Below are positions 43,532 to 52,757 of a stretch of 64,000 nucleotides of DNA, one piece after another. Origin of the DNA: Halalkalibacter nanhaiisediminis. Lineage in GTDB: Bacteria > Bacillota > Bacilli > Bacillales > Bacillaceae_D. The stretch covers positions 186,001 through 250,000 of the forward strand of contig NZ_VLKZ01000001.1 in assembly GCF_007830185.1 (NCBI RefSeq), written 5' to 3'. Each line of letters begins with the position of its first letter. Positions within the stretch are counted from its first letter, which is position 1. Made by a program: the position numbers and the translations under genes. The notes below the pieces were generated by a model. That model did not search any database and was not told the DNA's origin. It worked only from the letters and a program-made list of their open reading frames with translations.

Positions 43532-45193
43532 ATGGATCAACAATCACTCGTATCCGTCTTACTTATTTTAGCAACGTTTGGACTCTATATTGCTATTTCT
43601 GTCTATAATCGAGCAAAGGCAACATCTGATTTCTATGTAGCTAGTCGCGGAGTGCCGCCAATTTGGAATGGTATGGCAATTGGTGGTGACTGGATGAGTG
43701 CCGCATCCTTTATTGGGATGGCTGGTACAGTTATGCTTTTAGGTTACGACGGTTTAGCTTATATTATGGGCTGGACTGGAGGTTATTTATTCCTTACTTT
43801 TTTACTTGCTCCACAGCTTCGAAAATATGGTCGTTATACTGTACCAGAATTTATCGGTGACCGATTTGATAGTAATGCGGCTCGGTTAATTTCTGCCATT
43901 GCTACAATTATCATCAGTTTCACCTATATCATTGGCCAATTGTCAGGTACAGGCGTTGTTATTGGCCGAATTCTTAACATTGAAGCAATGTATGGCACGA
44001 TGATCGGTGTTTTTGTTATCGCCATCTATGCAACGCTTGGTGGTATGAAAGGGATTACATGGACACAGGTAGCGCAATACATCATTTTAATTGTTGCTTA
44101 TATTATTCCGATTGTGTTTATGTCGCTTCAAATAACGAATAACCCTCTTCCATGGTTAACTTATGGAAATGTTATAAATGAGATTGGTGCATTAGACAGA
44201 GAGCTCGGGTTCACTGAATATTTTGCGCCATTTGCAGAAAGTGAAAAAATACAATTTATTGCCTTAATGTTCACACTCATGGTGGGTACGGCGGCGCTTC
44301 CACATGTTATCGTTCGTTTTTATACGGTAGCAACAATGAAGGCTGCTCGTTGGAGTGGCGCATGGGCACTTATCTTTATTGCACTTCTATATTTATCAGC
44401 TCCAGCTTATGCAGCGTTCTCTCGCTTCATTCTTATGACACGAGTAGCAGAACAACCAATTGATCAGCTTCCAGCTTGGACAGAGACATGGGTTAACACC
44501 GGTCGCCTTCAAGTAGCTGATACGAATGGTGACGGCATTCTTCAATGGGCAGAGATTGTTATTTCGAACGATATTGTCGTAATGGCAACACCAGAGATTG
44601 CTAACCTTGGTGTATTTGTTATCGGTTTAGTCGCAGCAGGTGCGATGGCAGCAGCACTTTCTACAGCAGGTGGCTTGCTTATTACCATTTCGTCATCGTT
44701 TGCACATGATATTTATTATAGACTTATTAATCCGCAGTCGAGTGATAAGAAACGACTTGCCGCTGGTCGTTGGGCCATTGTCCTCTCGACTCTTGTCGCT
44801 GGGGTCATTGCCTTAGATCCTCCTGGGGTTATTACGCAAATTGTAGCATGGGCATTTGCGATTGCAGGTGGTACATTCTTCCCTGTCCTCCTTCTCGGTG
44901 TTTGGTGGAAGCGAGCAAATGCACAAGGTGCGATTGCAGGAATGCTCGTTGGGTTAGGGGTAACTCTTACTTATATTCTCATGGCTCAAAATGGAATCAC
45001 AATTCTTGGTATTCAAGATACAGGTGCTGGTCTTATCGGTGTACCGATCAACTTTATTGTGACAGTGGTTGTAACATTAATGACGCCAGCTCCTTCTCAA
45101 AAATTACAGGATGAAGTCGTTGACCTCCGTTATCCAGAACAAATGAGCTATCGTGATGGCGAGGTTTGGATGGATGATGCATCTGGAAAATAA
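43532..45193 (+). CDS. Sodium:solute symporter, VC_2705 subfamily
   Basis: 553-residue SSS transporter with about 13 membrane helices. The ASRGVPPIWNGMAIGGDWMS region and its company with a DUF4212 subunit and a cNMP/CBS/DUF294 protein mark the VC_2705 subgroup, related to acetate permeases. An insert at 330-341 (DTNGDGILQWAE) is a complete EF-hand-type calcium loop, D-x-N-x-D-G with Glu at position 12. Substrate unproven; a short-chain carboxylate is likely given the CcpA site. Its 3' end overlaps the next gene by about 20 nt. Confidence 0.85.
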   Translation: MDQQSLVSVLLILATFGLYIAISVYNRAKATSDFYVASRGVPPIWNGMAIGGDWMSAASFIGMAGTVMLLGYDGLAYIMGWTGGYLFLTFLLAPQLRKYGRYTVPEFIGDRFDSNAARLISAIATIIISFTYIIGQLSGTGVVIGRILNIEAMYGTMIGVFVIAIYATLGGMKGITWTQVAQYIILIVAYIIPIVFMSLQITNNPLPWLTYGNVINEIGALDRELGFTEYFAPFAESEKIQFIALMFTLMVGTAALPHVIVRFYTVATMKAARWSGAWALIFIALLYLSAPAYAAFSRFILMTRVAEQPIDQLPAWTETWVNTGRLQVADTNGDGILQWAEIVISNDIVVMATPEIANLGVFVIGLVAAGAMAAALSTAGGLLITISSSFAHDIYYRLINPQSSDKKRLAAGRWAIVLSTLVAGVIALDPPGVITQIVAWAFAIAGGTFFPVLLLGVWWKRANAQGAIAGMLVGLGVTLTYILMAQNGITILGIQDTGAGLIGVPINFIVTVVVTLMTPAPSQKLQDEVVDLRYPEQMSYRDGEVWMDDASGK

Positions 45194-47081
45194 CGAACTT
45201 AACGTTATTCGCAAGCACCCTTTATTTGTTGGACTTGAGGAATCTGAGTTCAGCGAATTACTGGGTGCCTGCGCACTCAAGCATTACGAAAAAGCCGAAA
45301 AGGTGCTCTATTCAAAGACACCGCGTGAGGGACTTCTGCTTATCCTAAAAGGGGTGGCAGAAGTTTTTGTGTCACGTAGCAACCAGCGGGAGGTCCTGGA
45401 AGTGCTACAAAAGGATGACATGATCGGTTTTTCAAGCTTGGCAGACTTTTTAGGGGAAAAAGCAGACAATCCCGAGCGTTATACAGTTGAAGTAAGGGCA
45501 GTCGAGGATTCAACATGCCTTCACATTCCATACCCTGTCATAGAAGCAAGATGGCATGACCCAGTTGTACGTGATTTTGTATTAAGACAAGCAACAGTTA
45601 GGCTTCGTGACATCTACGCTTCCTTTGCTGAACAAGTGAAGCTCGCCAATCAATGGGGAGAAAGTGAACCGTTTATACGTAGGATTCAAGATGTCATGAT
45701 GGAACCGATAGTGGTCGTTGACATAGAAGACGATGTACAGGACGTTGCGGAGATCATGGTGCAAAAATCAACAAGCTCTGTTGTTGTTTTAAATGATAGT
45801 GATCAGTTAATTGGGATTATCACTGAAAAGGATCTAGTGCAGCGAGTGATTGCCAAAGGTCTTGGCATAGGGACAATTGCCAAGGATGTGATGACGCCTC
45901 ATCCGTATATTATTTCCCGAGACGCCTATTATTACGAGGCAATGTCGAGTTTTCTGATGAACGGGATTAAGCATTTGCCAGTAATGGACGGAGGCCGTGT
46001 CATTGGGATGGTGACATTATCGGATTTACTCCGCAAGAAAAACCGTGGAATGATGGGCATTCTTCAGTCTGTTGAAGAATCAACCGCAGAGACATTTCAT
46101 GAGCTAAAGCCTGCCATGTATGATGTCCTCGGTCATCTCATTTCTGATGGCATTCCAACGGTTCATACATTAGATGTCATGACAAAACTGTATGATCGTG
46201 TTGTGCGTCATGCCGTGGTGCTTGCTCTTCAGTCGCTGCGCGAAAAAGGAGAGGGAGAGCCACCGGTAGCTTTTGCATGGTACATGATGGGCAGTGGGGG
46301 CCGTGGTGAGCAATTTATGCTGACAGACCAAGATCATTTTCTCGTCTATGCAGATCCAGATTCAGCTAAAAAGCAGGAGGTCACAAGCTATTTTGAAAAG
46401 CTAGGAAAAGAAATTGTCACGCATTTAGAGTTAGCAGGCTACAAACGATGCCAAGGGCTGATGATGGCGAGTGAGGCCGTGTGGCGCGGGACGTTGACAG
46501 GTTGGCAAGATCGCCTTAGGGGTTGGGGACTGCGTGCAACCAATGACAACCTTCTGCTAGCCCATAATTTCTTATCATTTAGATGTCTGTATGGTGATGA
46601 AGTCCTGCACGATCAATTCGTAAAAATGGTGAAGGAACAAATGACGACTTCAAGAATTTTTTTGTACAGAATGGCCGAAATAGAAAAAGAGACGCCTGTA
46701 CCAATGCTGGATCACCCGATTCGTGCTCTTTTCCGGATGAAGCGAGAGGCGATCGATATTAAAAAGCATGCCCTTTTTCCTCTGCATCATTGCCTGCAGT
46801 TACTTGCAGCCCAGCATGAAATGATTGGCGGCAAGCCACTGGAATTAATCGAAAAGTTAAAAGAGAAAAATGTTTTATCAGCGCAAACAGCAGAAGACCT
46901 TCGCTTTGCTTATGAGGTTGTGCTACGTATTCGTGTTGAAAAAGCTTGGAATGCTTATCAGCTTAATGAGGCAACAACAAGTGAAATCCAGTTTAGTCAT
47001 TTGCGTACAAAAGATAAAGAAGAGTTGATGATGGCATTAAAGACCATACGTAGCCTGCAAAATCAAACGCTTGCTTTTTAA
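45174..47081 (+). CDS. cNMP-binding / CBS-pair / DUF294 nucleotidyltransferase-like protein
   Basis: About 635 residues. N-terminal cyclic-nucleotide-binding-like domain (about 10-125), two CBS domains (about 170-295, DVMMEPIVVV and DVMTPHPYII), DUF294 GlnD-like nucleotidyltransferase (motif GSGGRGEQFMLTDQDH) and a DUF294 C-terminal helical domain. Several start codons exist; ATG 45174 has GAGGT at workable spacing and overlaps the symporter end. Such proteins accompany VC_2705-type symporters and are thought to regulate them; the nucleotide signal is unknown. Confidence 0.85.
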   Translation: MMHLENNELNVIRKHPLFVGLEESEFSELLGACALKHYEKAEKVLYSKTPREGLLLILKGVAEVFVSRSNQREVLEVLQKDDMIGFSSLADFLGEKADNPERYTVEVRAVEDSTCLHIPYPVIEARWHDPVVRDFVLRQATVRLRDIYASFAEQVKLANQWGESEPFIRRIQDVMMEPIVVVDIEDDVQDVAEIMVQKSTSSVVVLNDSDQLIGIITEKDLVQRVIAKGLGIGTIAKDVMTPHPYIISRDAYYYEAMSSFLMNGIKHLPVMDGGRVIGMVTLSDLLRKKNRGMMGILQSVEESTAETFHELKPAMYDVLGHLISDGIPTVHTLDVMTKLYDRVVRHAVVLALQSLREKGEGEPPVAFAWYMMGSGGRGEQFMLTDQDHFLVYADPDSAKKQEVTSYFEKLGKEIVTHLELAGYKRCQGLMMASEAVWRGTLTGWQDRLRGWGLRATNDNLLLAHNFLSFRCLYGDEVLHDQFVKMVKEQMTTSRIFLYRMAEIEKETPVPMLDHPIRALFRMKREAIDIKKHALFPLHHCLQLLAAQHEMIGGKPLELIEKLKEKNVLSAQTAEDLRFAYEVVLRIRVEKAWNAYQLNEATTSEIQFSHLRTKDKEELMMALKTIRSLQNQTLAF

Positions 47082-47144
47082 ACGATAGCCGAAAGATGTC
47101 GAAAAATGTGCTGGAAAGGGGATCTGACCCCGAGGAGGTGGATG

Positions 47145-47801
47145 ATGTTTTGGAAGAAGCCGTTATTGCCACACTTCGTAAAGGAATATCCACTTAATAC
47201 GCCCCTAAAAGATTTGACCTTTACCGTATTTGATACAGAAACGACAGGTTTTGCAGTCGGTTCAAAAGATCGGCTTATTGAGATTGCGGCCGTACACGTT
47301 AGGCAACTAGAAGTAACAGAAGAAACGTTTCGATTGTATGTCAATCCAGAAAGAGAGATTCCTACAGAGATAACCGAGCTCACTAGTATTTCCAGGGAAA
47401 CAATTGAAGATGCACCGAACTCACTTGAAGCAATCAAAGCTTTTTTAGCCTTTAATGAACAAGGTGATAGCGGTATTTGGGTAGGCCATTACATCAGCTT
47501 CGATGTAATGGTTCTAAAGAAGGGGGCGCAACGTCATCAACATCGAATAGAGCTGCCTATTTGCGTCGATACCCTCGATCTAATTGGATTTATCAATCCC
47601 TCGAAGCACATGTTTGATTTAGAAAAATATGCAAGTCAATTTGGAACGAGGATGTATGAAAGGCACCAAGCATTAGGCGATGCACTAACAACGGCTCATC
47701 TCTTTTGTGAACTCCTGTATCTACTTGAACAAAGAGGAAAGCGTACATTTGCTGATCTGATTGAAATCAGTGAAATGAATAGTCGAACGATCCAATTCTA
47801 A
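47145..47801 (+). CDS. DEDDh-family 3'-5' exonuclease
   Basis: 218 residues of the DnaQ-like exonuclease fold: Exo I FDTETTG, Exo II in VGHYISFDVMVL, Exo III His-x4-Asp in HQALGDA. AGGAGG (47133-47138) precedes ATG 47145; ATG 47142 and earlier in-frame codons are closer to or ahead of that site. It follows the DUF294 gene after 63 nt, a neighbourhood also known from proteobacteria. Substrate unknown; small RNA or nucleotide turnover is as likely as proofreading. Confidence 0.85.
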   Translation: MFWKKPLLPHFVKEYPLNTPLKDLTFTVFDTETTGFAVGSKDRLIEIAAVHVRQLEVTEETFRLYVNPEREIPTEITELTSISRETIEDAPNSLEAIKAFLAFNEQGDSGIWVGHYISFDVMVLKKGAQRHQHRIELPICVDTLDLIGFINPSKHMFDLEKYASQFGTRMYERHQALGDALTTAHLFCELLYLLEQRGKRTFADLIEISEMNSRTIQF

Positions 47802-47898
47802 AGAAGTCGCGCTCGTCCCTTGAATAAGATGGTATATCTACACATTCCCCCTAATAAACTGTACCAATCACCAACACAGAATTAGGGAGGCGAGTCGT

Positions 47899-48186
47899 GT
47901 GCACGATTACATCAAAGAGCGAACCATCAAGATAGGTAGGTATATTGTCGAGACGAGAAAAACGGTGAGGACGATTGCAAAGGAATTTGGCGTCTCGAAA
48001 AGTACTGTACACAAGGACCTCACAGAACGTTTGCCAGAGATTAACCCCGATCTTGCCAACGAGGTGAAGGAAATCCTTGAATACCATAAATCGATTCGTC
48101 ACCTAAGGGGTGGTGAGGCGACGAAAGTGAAGTATAGGAAAACTCAAGATATGCCAATTCATCCAATTGTGAAATCACGTAACTAA
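47899..48186 (+). CDS. spoIIID: Sporulation transcription factor SpoIIID
   Basis: 95-residue mother-cell DNA-binding protein that modulates SigE and SigK genes. HTH at about 22-45 (RTIAKEFGVSKSTVHKDLTE), followed by the basic C-terminal helix region. Nearly identical to B. subtilis up to LRGGEATK. GTG 47899 follows GGGAGGCG. A SigE promoter is expected but I could not define one. Confidence 0.96.
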   Translation: MHDYIKERTIKIGRYIVETRKTVRTIAKEFGVSKSTVHKDLTERLPEINPDLANEVKEILEYHKSIRHLRGGEATKVKYRKTQDMPIHPIVKSRN

Positions 48187-48295
48187 AATTATGAAAAACA
48201 CATCCCTGTTCGAACATTCTGTGATAAAATTAACAATTAGGTAAATCGTAATATTAAATACGATTGATGTTCGGAAAACAGGGAGGCAAGGAATC

Positions 48296-49300
48296 ATGTT
48301 TGGTCGAGATATTGGAATTGATTTAGGTACTGCAAACGTCCTTATTTATGTGAAGGGCAGCGGCATTGTTTTAAATGAACCATCTGTTGTTGCCATTGAG
48401 ACAACAACAAAACGAGTGCTAGCCGTAGGGGAAGAAGCGTTTCGCATGGTTGGACGTACACCAGGAAATATAGTTGCTTTACGCCCGATGAAAGACGGGG
48501 TCATCGCAAACTTTGAAATGACCGAATCAATGCTAAAACACTTCTTAGGCAAGATTAACGTCAAAAATCTTTTCACGAAGCCGCGCATTCTGATTTGTTG
48601 TCCAACGAATATTACATCTGTTGAACAGAAGGCAATTCGTGAAGCGGCTGAGAAAAGTGGCGGGAAGAATGTATATTTGGAAGAGGAGCCGAAAGTTGCT
48701 GCAATTGGAGCTGGAATGGACATTTTTCAACCGAGCGGTAACATGGTCGTAGACATAGGCGGTGGGACAACAGATGTTGCTGTTCTTTCGATGGGTGATA
48801 TCGTCACCGCCTCTTCCATTAAAGTAGCTGGTGATCGCTTTGACGCTGACATCTTAACGTATATTAAGAAGAAATATAAGCTTCTTATCGGAGAGAGAAC
48901 AGCGGAAAATATTAAAGTACAAGTAGCGACTGTATTTCCAGGTGCACGTCATGAAGAGATTGACATACGCGGACGTGATATGGTCAGTGGACTTCCACGT
49001 ACAATTACGGTACACTCAAAAGAGATTCAAGAAGCATTAACAGAGTCAGTCTCCTATATTGTACAAGCCTCAAAGCAGGTACTTGAACAGACGCCTCCAG
49101 AGCTATCTGCGGACATTATTGATCGCGGTGTCATTCTTACAGGTGGAGGAGCGCTCCTACATGGTATTGATCAGCTTTTAGCAGAGGAGTTAAAGGTTCC
49201 TGTTCTCGTAGCAGATGAGCCAATGAACTGTGTAGCAAAAGGAACAGGTATTATTTTGGAAAATTTAGACCGTATGTCAAGTAAAAAAATTCGTTTATAG
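48296..49300 (+). CDS. mbl: MreB-like cell-shape protein Mbl
   Basis: 334-residue bacterial actin guiding sidewall peptidoglycan synthesis. Nucleotide-site motifs: GIDLGTANVLIY, VVDIGGGTTDVAV and ILTGGGALL. The position after spoIIID and before flhO identifies it as Mbl rather than MreB or MreBH. AGGGAGG precedes the ATG. An inverted repeat AATCGTA/TACGATT lies 32-53 nt upstream of the start codon. Confidence 0.95.
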   Translation: MFGRDIGIDLGTANVLIYVKGSGIVLNEPSVVAIETTTKRVLAVGEEAFRMVGRTPGNIVALRPMKDGVIANFEMTESMLKHFLGKINVKNLFTKPRILICCPTNITSVEQKAIREAAEKSGGKNVYLEEEPKVAAIGAGMDIFQPSGNMVVDIGGGTTDVAVLSMGDIVTASSIKVAGDRFDADILTYIKKKYKLLIGERTAENIKVQVATVFPGARHEEIDIRGRDMVSGLPRTITVHSKEIQEALTESVSYIVQASKQVLEQTPPELSADIIDRGVILTGGGALLHGIDQLLAEELKVPVLVADEPMNCVAKGTGIILENLDRMSSKKIRL

Positions 49301-49317
49301 AATTGAATAAATGATAC

Positions 49318-49492
49318 TTACGTCGTGAGGGGAAAAGAACTTGGTTAAGGACACCCACGTCTTGAAAGAATTTCGGCTAAAAACGCTCGCGTCGTGTGAG
49401 CAACACCAAGTACCCTCATCTTAAAAAGATGAAACTCGGAAAACCACTCGCGTCCTGCGAGTAACGCCGAGTACCCTCGTCACGAGGGCAGA
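49318..49492 (+). repeat. Hairpin-rich imperfect tandem repeats in the flhO leader
   Basis: Copies of CTCGCGTC.TG.GAG recur about every 60-68 bases (49318, 49386, 49447). The stems are 49385-49390/49396-49401, 49416-49422/49426-49432, 49446-49451/49457-49462 and 49474-49479/49483-49488. Outer stems enclose the inner hairpins: 49339-49345/49405-49411 in the first copy and 49434-49439/49467-49472 in the second. Both copies are followed by ACCCTC. The outer stems differ in sequence yet keep pairing. Confidence 0.7.
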
Positions 49493-49504
49493 GGAGGATT
49501 TACG

Positions 49505-50326
49505 ATGCTTCGTGGAATGTATGGTGCTGCAGCAGGGATGATCGCGCAGCAACAACGTCAAGAAATGTTGACAAATAATATTGCCAATGCGAATACACCA
49601 GGATTCAAGGCAGAGCAAGCATCTTTGCGATCATTTCCAAACATGCTGATCCATGCAATGGGTACAAATAGTGTACCGAGAGGGCAAGCACCTGCAATTG
49701 GTACATTGACAACGGGTGTTTATTTGCAAGAACGCATGCCAAATTTCCGTCAAGGAGATTTGATGGAGACAGGTAATAACACGGACATTGCCTTGCTGCA
49801 AGGTGTTATGCCGCCAACTGAATCAGGTCGACCTGGTGCTCTGTTTTATACTGTACAGAATGAAAATGGAGAGTTACGTTATTCACGTAACGGAAATTTT
49901 ACAATAGATGGGCAAGGCTTCTTAATAACGACAGATGGCCATTATGCCCTTGATACAGCAGGTGAGCCTATACAAGTTGATAACGAAGAGTTTCAGATTA
50001 ATGATGCTGGTTTAATTATAGGTGAAGGCGGCGCAGCCATCGCTCAATTAAATGTCGCTTATGCCGAAGATCCGCTCCAGCTTGTTAAAGAAGGAAGTGG
50101 GCTTCTCCGTTTTGAAGGTGAAGGAGAGCTTCCGACTGCTATTGGGAATGACGCGATTACGTATCAATTGCAGCAAGGCTTCCTAGAACGTTCGAATGTG
50201 GATGCTGCGCAAACGATGACGGAGATGATGAGTGCGTATCGCTCTTTTGAAGCAAATCAGCGCATCCTTCAAGCATATGATCAAAGTATGGAAAAAGCAG
50301 TTAATGAGATCGGACGAATTGGCTAA
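49505..50326 (+). CDS. flhO: Flagellar hook-basal body protein FlhO
   Basis: 273 residues of the FlgF/FlgG rod family: N-terminal LRGMYGAAAGMIAQQQRQEMLTNNIANANTPG (assembly helix and ANTPGFK motif) and C-terminal QGFLERSNVDAAQTMTEMMSAYRSFEANQ. GAGGAGG precedes the ATG. Paired with flhP, downstream of mbl as in B. subtilis. Confidence 0.94.
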   Translation: MLRGMYGAAAGMIAQQQRQEMLTNNIANANTPGFKAEQASLRSFPNMLIHAMGTNSVPRGQAPAIGTLTTGVYLQERMPNFRQGDLMETGNNTDIALLQGVMPPTESGRPGALFYTVQNENGELRYSRNGNFTIDGQGFLITTDGHYALDTAGEPIQVDNEEFQINDAGLIIGEGGAAIAQLNVAYAEDPLQLVKEGSGLLRFEGEGELPTAIGNDAITYQLQQGFLERSNVDAAQTMTEMMSAYRSFEANQRILQAYDQSMEKAVNEIGRIG

Positions 50327-50368
50327 TCACACGTAGCAAAGTAACTTTTATTACTACTGCGGTATGCT

Positions 50369-50403
50369 ACACTACCCCTCATGAAATTCATGAAGCATAG
50401 TGT
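50369..50403 (+). other. Hairpin between flhO and flhP
   Basis: ACACTA pairs with TAGTGT, enclosing a TCATGA palindrome pair. No T run, so a processing or spacing element rather than a full terminator. Confidence 0.4.
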
Positions 50404-50451
50404 GATAAGCCGCGCCATATCTTTAACTTTAAGTGAAAACGAGGGATAACG

Positions 50452-51294
50452 ATGAATACATCGATGATTTCTGCTTCTGTTACAGCAGGGCAGCTGCAAC
50501 GCAAGCTCGATACCATTTCTCAAAACATAGCGAATACGAATACAACTGGTTATAAGCGCCGTGAAACGACGTTTTCTGATTTACTCTTTCAGCAAGTAAA
50601 CAACCAGTCGAATCCTAATTTTGAAGCAGGTCGCTTAACACCAAACGGTTTGCGCGTTGGATCAGGGGCGAGAATCGCTCAGACGGCTCTACGTCTTGAG
50701 CAAGGATCTTTGATTCAGACAGGTAGAGAACTAGACTTTGCGATAACAGAAAAGGACCACTTCTTTCGCATTGGGACGATCGAAAACGGGGAGCAGGTCG
50801 AACGTTTATCGAGAGATGGTGCTTTCTATTTAAGTGAGGATCCAGACAATCCTGGCTTACTTACAATTGTGACGAGCAATGGCGATTTCTTATTAAATGG
50901 TGGATTTGAACGTATAAATGTGCCGATGAATTTTGAGTCGCTTCAATTAACAGAACAAGGTATATTAACAGCTACGTTAAATGATGGTACTGTTGAAGAA
51001 CTTGGGCAACTTGCTTTGACTCGTGTTTTGAAGCCGCAGTTGCTTGAATCGATCGGTGATAACCTGTACGGCATTCCCAACTTAGCTGCACTAGGATTTG
51101 CTGAAGGGGATGTCCTTGAAGAAGTACCAGGAAATGAAGGTCGCATTATGCAAGGCTCTCTTGAAGGGTCAAATGTTGATCTTAGCAGAGAGATGAATGA
51201 ATTACTATCAACACAGCGCCATTATCAATTCAATACACGTGCGATTTCTATGGCTGACGAAATGGCTGGGCTTATTAACGGCATTCGCAGGTAA
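50452..51294 (+). CDS. flhP: Flagellar hook-basal body protein FlhP
   Basis: 280 residues, FlgG-like. N-terminal assembly motif NTSMISASVTAGQLQRKLDT...IANTNTTGYK and C-terminal MQGSLEGSNVDLSREMNELLSTQRHYQFN. Second gene of the flhOP pair, which builds the distal rod. GAGGGATAACG precedes the ATG. No SigD promoter was seen. Confidence 0.94.
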   Translation: MNTSMISASVTAGQLQRKLDTISQNIANTNTTGYKRRETTFSDLLFQQVNNQSNPNFEAGRLTPNGLRVGSGARIAQTALRLEQGSLIQTGRELDFAITEKDHFFRIGTIENGEQVERLSRDGAFYLSEDPDNPGLLTIVTSNGDFLLNGGFERINVPMNFESLQLTEQGILTATLNDGTVEELGQLALTRVLKPQLLESIGDNLYGIPNLAALGFAEGDVLEEVPGNEGRIMQGSLEGSNVDLSREMNELLSTQRHYQFNTRAISMADEMAGLINGIRR

Positions 51295-51351
51295 TAAAGT
51301 CGCAGGCGATCACCTATGATGCGTAGGCTGAGTGGATTTGAGGAGAGAACG

Positions 51352-51684
51352 ATGACTGAACAAGAATTAGAGAAGCAAAAGCAAACAAAAGACGTAGAAC
51401 ATACTGAGGAGAAAGACTTGTCTCAGGAAGCGAATACTAGTCAAAGTGAGAAACAGCTTGAGAACGACGAAAACATTAAGCGCCATGATCGCAGAGTGCG
51501 AAAACCGCGCTTAAGAATCTTTCCAATTTGGCTACGTATCCTCGTGTCAATCGTCTTAATTGGTGGGAGTCTCCTGCTTGGCATAATTTTTGGCTACGGA
51601 GTGATCGGTGATGGAAATCCTACAGATGCCCTCAGCCTAGAGACGTGGTATCATATTATTAACATCATTCGGGGCAAAGAATAA
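51352..51684 (+). CDS. EpuA-family membrane protein
   Basis: 110 residues: a highly charged N-terminal half (about 1-55), then RLRIFPIWLRILVSIVLIGG leading into one membrane helix, and GYGVIGDGNPTDAL with a short extracellular end. This matches the EpuA family, often mislabelled as an RNA polymerase beta subunit. ATG 51352 follows GAGGAGAGAAC. Function unknown. Confidence 0.75.
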   Translation: MTEQELEKQKQTKDVEHTEEKDLSQEANTSQSEKQLENDENIKRHDRRVRKPRLRIFPIWLRILVSIVLIGGSLLLGIIFGYGVIGDGNPTDALSLETWYHIINIIRGKE

Positions 51685-51889
51685 ATTCCCTCGGATGATT
51701 TTTTTTAATCTACTCATTATGTTTTCCTAAGTTTTATGGAAAAGGTACATCTAAAAACAGATCCAATTTTTACTTCCTCCTTCATTATCGCCAATACCAC
51801 TTCTTTTCATTCTTTTCCCTTTTAAAAAAGTTTAGGATATGCCTAGATTAGTTATCACTCGCTGCCAAACGCCAATCAGTCCAAATTGT

Positions 51890-51898
51890 GGTATAATG
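51890..51898 (+). promoter_or_regulatory. Extended -10 promoter of fabZ
   Basis: TGG followed by TATAAT (51893-51898), 35 nt before the fabZ start; -35 poor. The preceding 51685-51889 is AT-rich without a clear feature. Confidence 0.6.
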
Positions 51899-51932
51899 AT
51901 CAACATGAAATTGTTCTGAGAGGATGAGCGTC

Positions 51933-52358
51933 ATGCTAACTATTGAAGAAATTAAAGAGATTATTCCTCACCGTTATCCTTTTTTATTAATTGATCGAAT
52001 TGAAGAGGTAGAGGAAGGCAAGCGAGCTGTTGGTTTGAAAAACGTGAGTGCAAATGAAGAATTTTTTAATGGGCATTTTCCAGAATATCCCGTCATGCCA
52101 GGTGTTCTTATTATTGAAGCGCTTGCTCAGGTTGGTGCCGTGGCGATTTTGAAAAAGGAAGAAAATCGCGGGAAGCTGGCTTTTTTTGCAGGAATCGATA
52201 AGTGCCGATTTAAAAAACAAGTGAAGCCAGGTGATCAACTTCGCCTAGAAGTGGAAATTACACGTGTAAAAGGACCAGTTGGCAAAGGTCATGCCGTAGC
52301 CACAGTTGATGGAGAAATTGCAGCAGAGGCTGATATTACGTTTGCCATTGGGAAGTAA
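51933..52358 (+). CDS. fabZ: 3-hydroxyacyl-ACP dehydratase FabZ
   Basis: 141-residue hot-dog enzyme of fatty acid synthesis. [12 protein letters not shown], active-site His in [14 protein letters not shown], catalytic Glu in IIEALAQ. ATG 51933 aligns with the family start and has GAGAGG at 9 nt; ATG 51924 abuts that site. Confidence 0.96.
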   Translation: MLTIEEIKEIIPHRYPFLLIDRIEEVEEGKRAVGLKNVSANEEFFNGHFPEYPVMPGVLIIEALAQVGAVAILKKEENRGKLAFFAGIDKCRFKKQVKPGDQLRLEVEITRVKGPVGKGHAVATVDGEIAAEADITFAIGK

Positions 52359-52411
52359 TCACGAATATTTTTATGTCTTTTGTTCTTTATAGGGCCTATA
52401 TAGACCCATTC

Positions 52412-52448
52412 AAGCTGTTGAAAAAGTAATTTCAACAGCTTTTTTTTC
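52412..52448 (+). terminator. Terminator after fabZ
   Basis: AAGCTGTTGAAA (52412-52423) pairs with TTTCAACAGCTT (52430-52441), followed by T. Confidence 0.92.
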
Positions 52449-52757
52449 ATGTAAATCTAGAAAAAAGGTGTAGCAACCTATAGAGAATAAAATATAGACT
52501 TGATTCATTGACTAAAAGCGAATCGGTAATTGAACGACATAAATTGTCAATATCGGCAGCAATGCGAAATTTTGAGCATATCCTTTGACATCATTGTGAA
52601 AAATAGTGTGATAAGTTGTGAAGTTAGTTATAGATTGCCAAAAAAGACAGGAAGGCATAGACAAGAACGACTAGACTTGATAAGATACACTCAGACTAAC
52701 AAAAGGGAAATTGAATAATGAATTGTTAGTCATATATTAAATTTGGGGGTAATAATT
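52449..52757. other. Intergenic stretch before the acidic lipoprotein gene
   Basis: About 310 bases, AT-rich. A 62-codon frame at 52530-52718 starts with TTG, lacks a ribosome site and looks non-coding. Long gaps like this before small secreted proteins often hold promoters, but none stands out. Confidence 0.4.

Noticed and set aside
49318-49492. Cyclic di-GMP riboswitch before flhO
   Set aside because: Flagellar genes often carry one, but the conserved GEMM core bases are not present; only tandem hairpins are seen.
52530-52718. 62-codon frame before the acidic lipoprotein
   Set aside because: TTG start without ribosome site and no recognisable protein character.
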